DNA of 6,293 nucleotides from Pseudomonadota bacterium (GTDB lineage: Bacteria > Pseudomonadota > Gammaproteobacteria > Acidiferrobacterales > Acidiferrobacteraceae), in the NCBI GenBank assembly GCA_021795255.1, contig JAJYPQ010000252.1, positions 1-6,293 on the forward strand, written 5' to 3'. The translations under genes and the position numbers were made by a program. This document shows positions 5,404 to 6,293 of the stretch, piece by piece. Below the pieces are notes generated by a model, which was not told the DNA's origin, did not search any database, and saw nothing but the letters and a program-made list of their open reading frames with translations. Within the stretch, counting starts at the first letter, position 1; each line of letters opens with the position of its first letter.

Positions 5404-5859
5404 ATGCGTGCCTCCGTTCTATTGAGACTCGGGAATCATTGGTTGATAGGTGCACTGCTTCTCGGCGGCGCCTTCCTTACCGGCGCTCGGGGGGCTATGG
5501 GCAGCGATGTGACGCGGAGTATCAATGCCGGCGTGGCTCAAGCGTTGGCAAAGCCGCGCCGCCCGCTTCTTGGCGTCTTGAACCCGCCTCATCATAAGGC
5601 GCTCAAAAAGCCTACCCAGAGCCATGGCGGCCCCCTGGGGAGTATCTCCCGGGCATTGGTCTTTAAGCCAGACCTAGGGGCCTGTCAGTCCTTCACGAAT
5701 GGTTGCCACGAGGGGGCTATCGTCACTATGCCGACCAATAATGCCATGCAGACTTTGGGCGCGGGCCTCGGTATGCGCATAGGCGGTGTGCGTTTCGAAT
5801 ATGCTTACGGGCTTCACACGGGGGCCAATTTTATCGGCATTAGGAGCCATCTTCCCTAA
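5404..5859 (+). CDS. Small exported protein of unknown function
   Basis: This 151-residue protein has a clear signal peptide: MRASVLLRLGNHW, then a hydrophobic core (14-25), with likely cleavage after ARG (28-30). The mature middle part is basic and rich in Pro and His (about 50-75). Two cysteines lie in CQSFTNGCH (94-102), which is not a heme motif (six residues between the Cys) and may form a disulfide. The C-terminus, LGAGLGMRIGGVRFEYAYGLH, has the alternating pattern of two outer-membrane-type beta strands ending near IGIRSHLP; it resembles the last hairpin of larger barrel proteins but is too short to be a barrel. I do not recognise a named family. The ATG at 5404 has AGGG only 2 nt upstream, so the start is less certain. 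Six bp separate it from the thioredoxin-like gene, suggesting one transcript and perhaps linked function. Confidence 0.7.
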   Translation: MRASVLLRLGNHWLIGALLLGGAFLTGARGAMGSDVTRSINAGVAQALAKPRRPLLGVLNPPHHKALKKPTQSHGGPLGSISRALVFKPDLGACQSFTNGCHEGAIVTMPTNNAMQTLGAGLGMRIGGVRFEYAYGLHTGANFIGIRSHLP

Positions 5860-5865
5860 AACGCT

Positions 5866-6293
5866 ATGACAGTTCTTCCCTATATCGTAGATGGGACATC
5901 CGAAAACTTTTCGCGGCTTGTGCTTGAAAATTCGCGCCGCGGGCCGGTCGTCGTCAACTTTTGGTCGCCACGCGCCGGCCCCTGCCTCGTGGCTATGCCG
6001 CGCTTGGTGCGAGTGGCCAGCGAGTATGGGGGCCGGCTGCTTGTTGTGATGCTCAACACCGATGAGTACGCAGAGTTGGCTCGTCGTCTCGAGGTCCGCT
6101 CTTTACCTATGCTGAAGATCTTCCGTAACGGCGCGGTGATAGATAGCCTTCAAGGCGTCGAATCTGAATCGGAGTTACGGGTCTTTTTGAACAAGTACGG
6201 AAGCCGTTCGGATGACATCCTGCGCGCCTACGAGAGCGGGGCGCGCAGGCAAGCGGTCGAGCTTGCCGCCCAGGAGGCCTTGGCGGGACCTGG
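5866..6293 (+). CDS. Thioredoxin-fold protein, possibly CnoX/YbbN-like (runs off right edge)
   Basis: The frame is open from the ATG at 5866 to the window edge (142 codons, no stop). Residues 1-115 follow the thioredoxin fold: PVVVNFWSPRAGPC (27-40), where the active site would be, and SLPMLKIFRNG (79-89) with the cis-proline at 81. The usual WCGPC is changed to RAGPC, so the first (nucleophilic) cysteine is Ala37 and only Cys40 remains; normal disulfide exchange is therefore unlikely. From about residue 120 a helical stretch begins, DDILRAYESGARRQAVELAAQEAL, looking like the start of TPR-type repeats. A thioredoxin domain with incomplete active site plus TPRs is the plan of the chaperone-like CnoX (YbbN), but the second half is missing, so this is tentative. 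There is no signal peptide, so it should be cytoplasmic. The ribosome site is weak; with 6 nt after the upstream stop, translational coupling is likely. Confidence 0.85.
   Translation, partial: MTVLPYIVDGTSENFSRLVLENSRRGPVVVNFWSPRAGPCLVAMPRLVRVASEYGGRLLVVMLNTDEYAELARRLEVRSLPMLKIFRNGAVIDSLQGVESESELRVFLNKYGSRSDDILRAYESGARRQAVELAAQEALAGP

Overview
The window looks like a chromosomal stretch of a respiratory Gram-negative bacterium, most likely a gammaproteobacterium. Reasons: an outer-membrane porin-cytochrome with a C-terminal aromatic residue, a full-length relative of E. coli Kch, a cyclopropane fatty acid synthase, a textbook FNR/ANR operator and fairly GC-rich coding sequence. The cytochrome belongs to a family common in iron- and sulfur-oxidising proteobacteria, so an acidophilic or chemolithotrophic host is plausible, but the window cannot name the species.

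Layout. Positions 1-387 (minus) hold the N-terminal third of a cyclopropane-fatty-acyl-phospholipid synthase that runs off the left edge. Positions 388-837 have no convincing gene: scraps of open frame, a perfect 16-bp palindrome and one very small open frame. A strong intrinsic terminator (838-863) ends the next gene, an outer-membrane monoheme cytochrome c / beta-barrel fusion (880-2274, minus). The 389-bp divergent region 2275-2663 carries a perfect FNR box placed exactly where a class II activator site for the cytochrome promoter should be. It also holds a possible opposite-strand promoter whose -35 overlaps the box, and a GC-rich leader. Positions 2664-3932 (plus) encode a six-TM potassium channel with an RCK domain (kch). 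A 20-bp-armed inverted repeat separates it from a convergent conserved hypothetical gene (4009-4569, minus). A small LRV/HEAT-like repeat protein follows (4765-5199, minus). Finally, two closely spaced plus-strand genes encode a small exported protein (5404-5859) and the start of a thioredoxin-fold protein (5866 to the right edge).

How it fits together. Most of the window is ordinary envelope and homeostasis genes with no phage, IS, CRISPR or RNA gene. The most informative part is the cytochrome and its control region. A secreted heme domain fused to an outer-membrane barrel is the architecture used to move electrons across the outer membrane. The FNR box at -41.5 with a matching -10 suggests expression is switched on when oxygen is low. 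The same box may repress a promoter firing toward kch, which would link electron transfer and K+ conductance; that second link is inference. The paired exported protein and thioredoxin-like gene form a second small unit with no recognised function.
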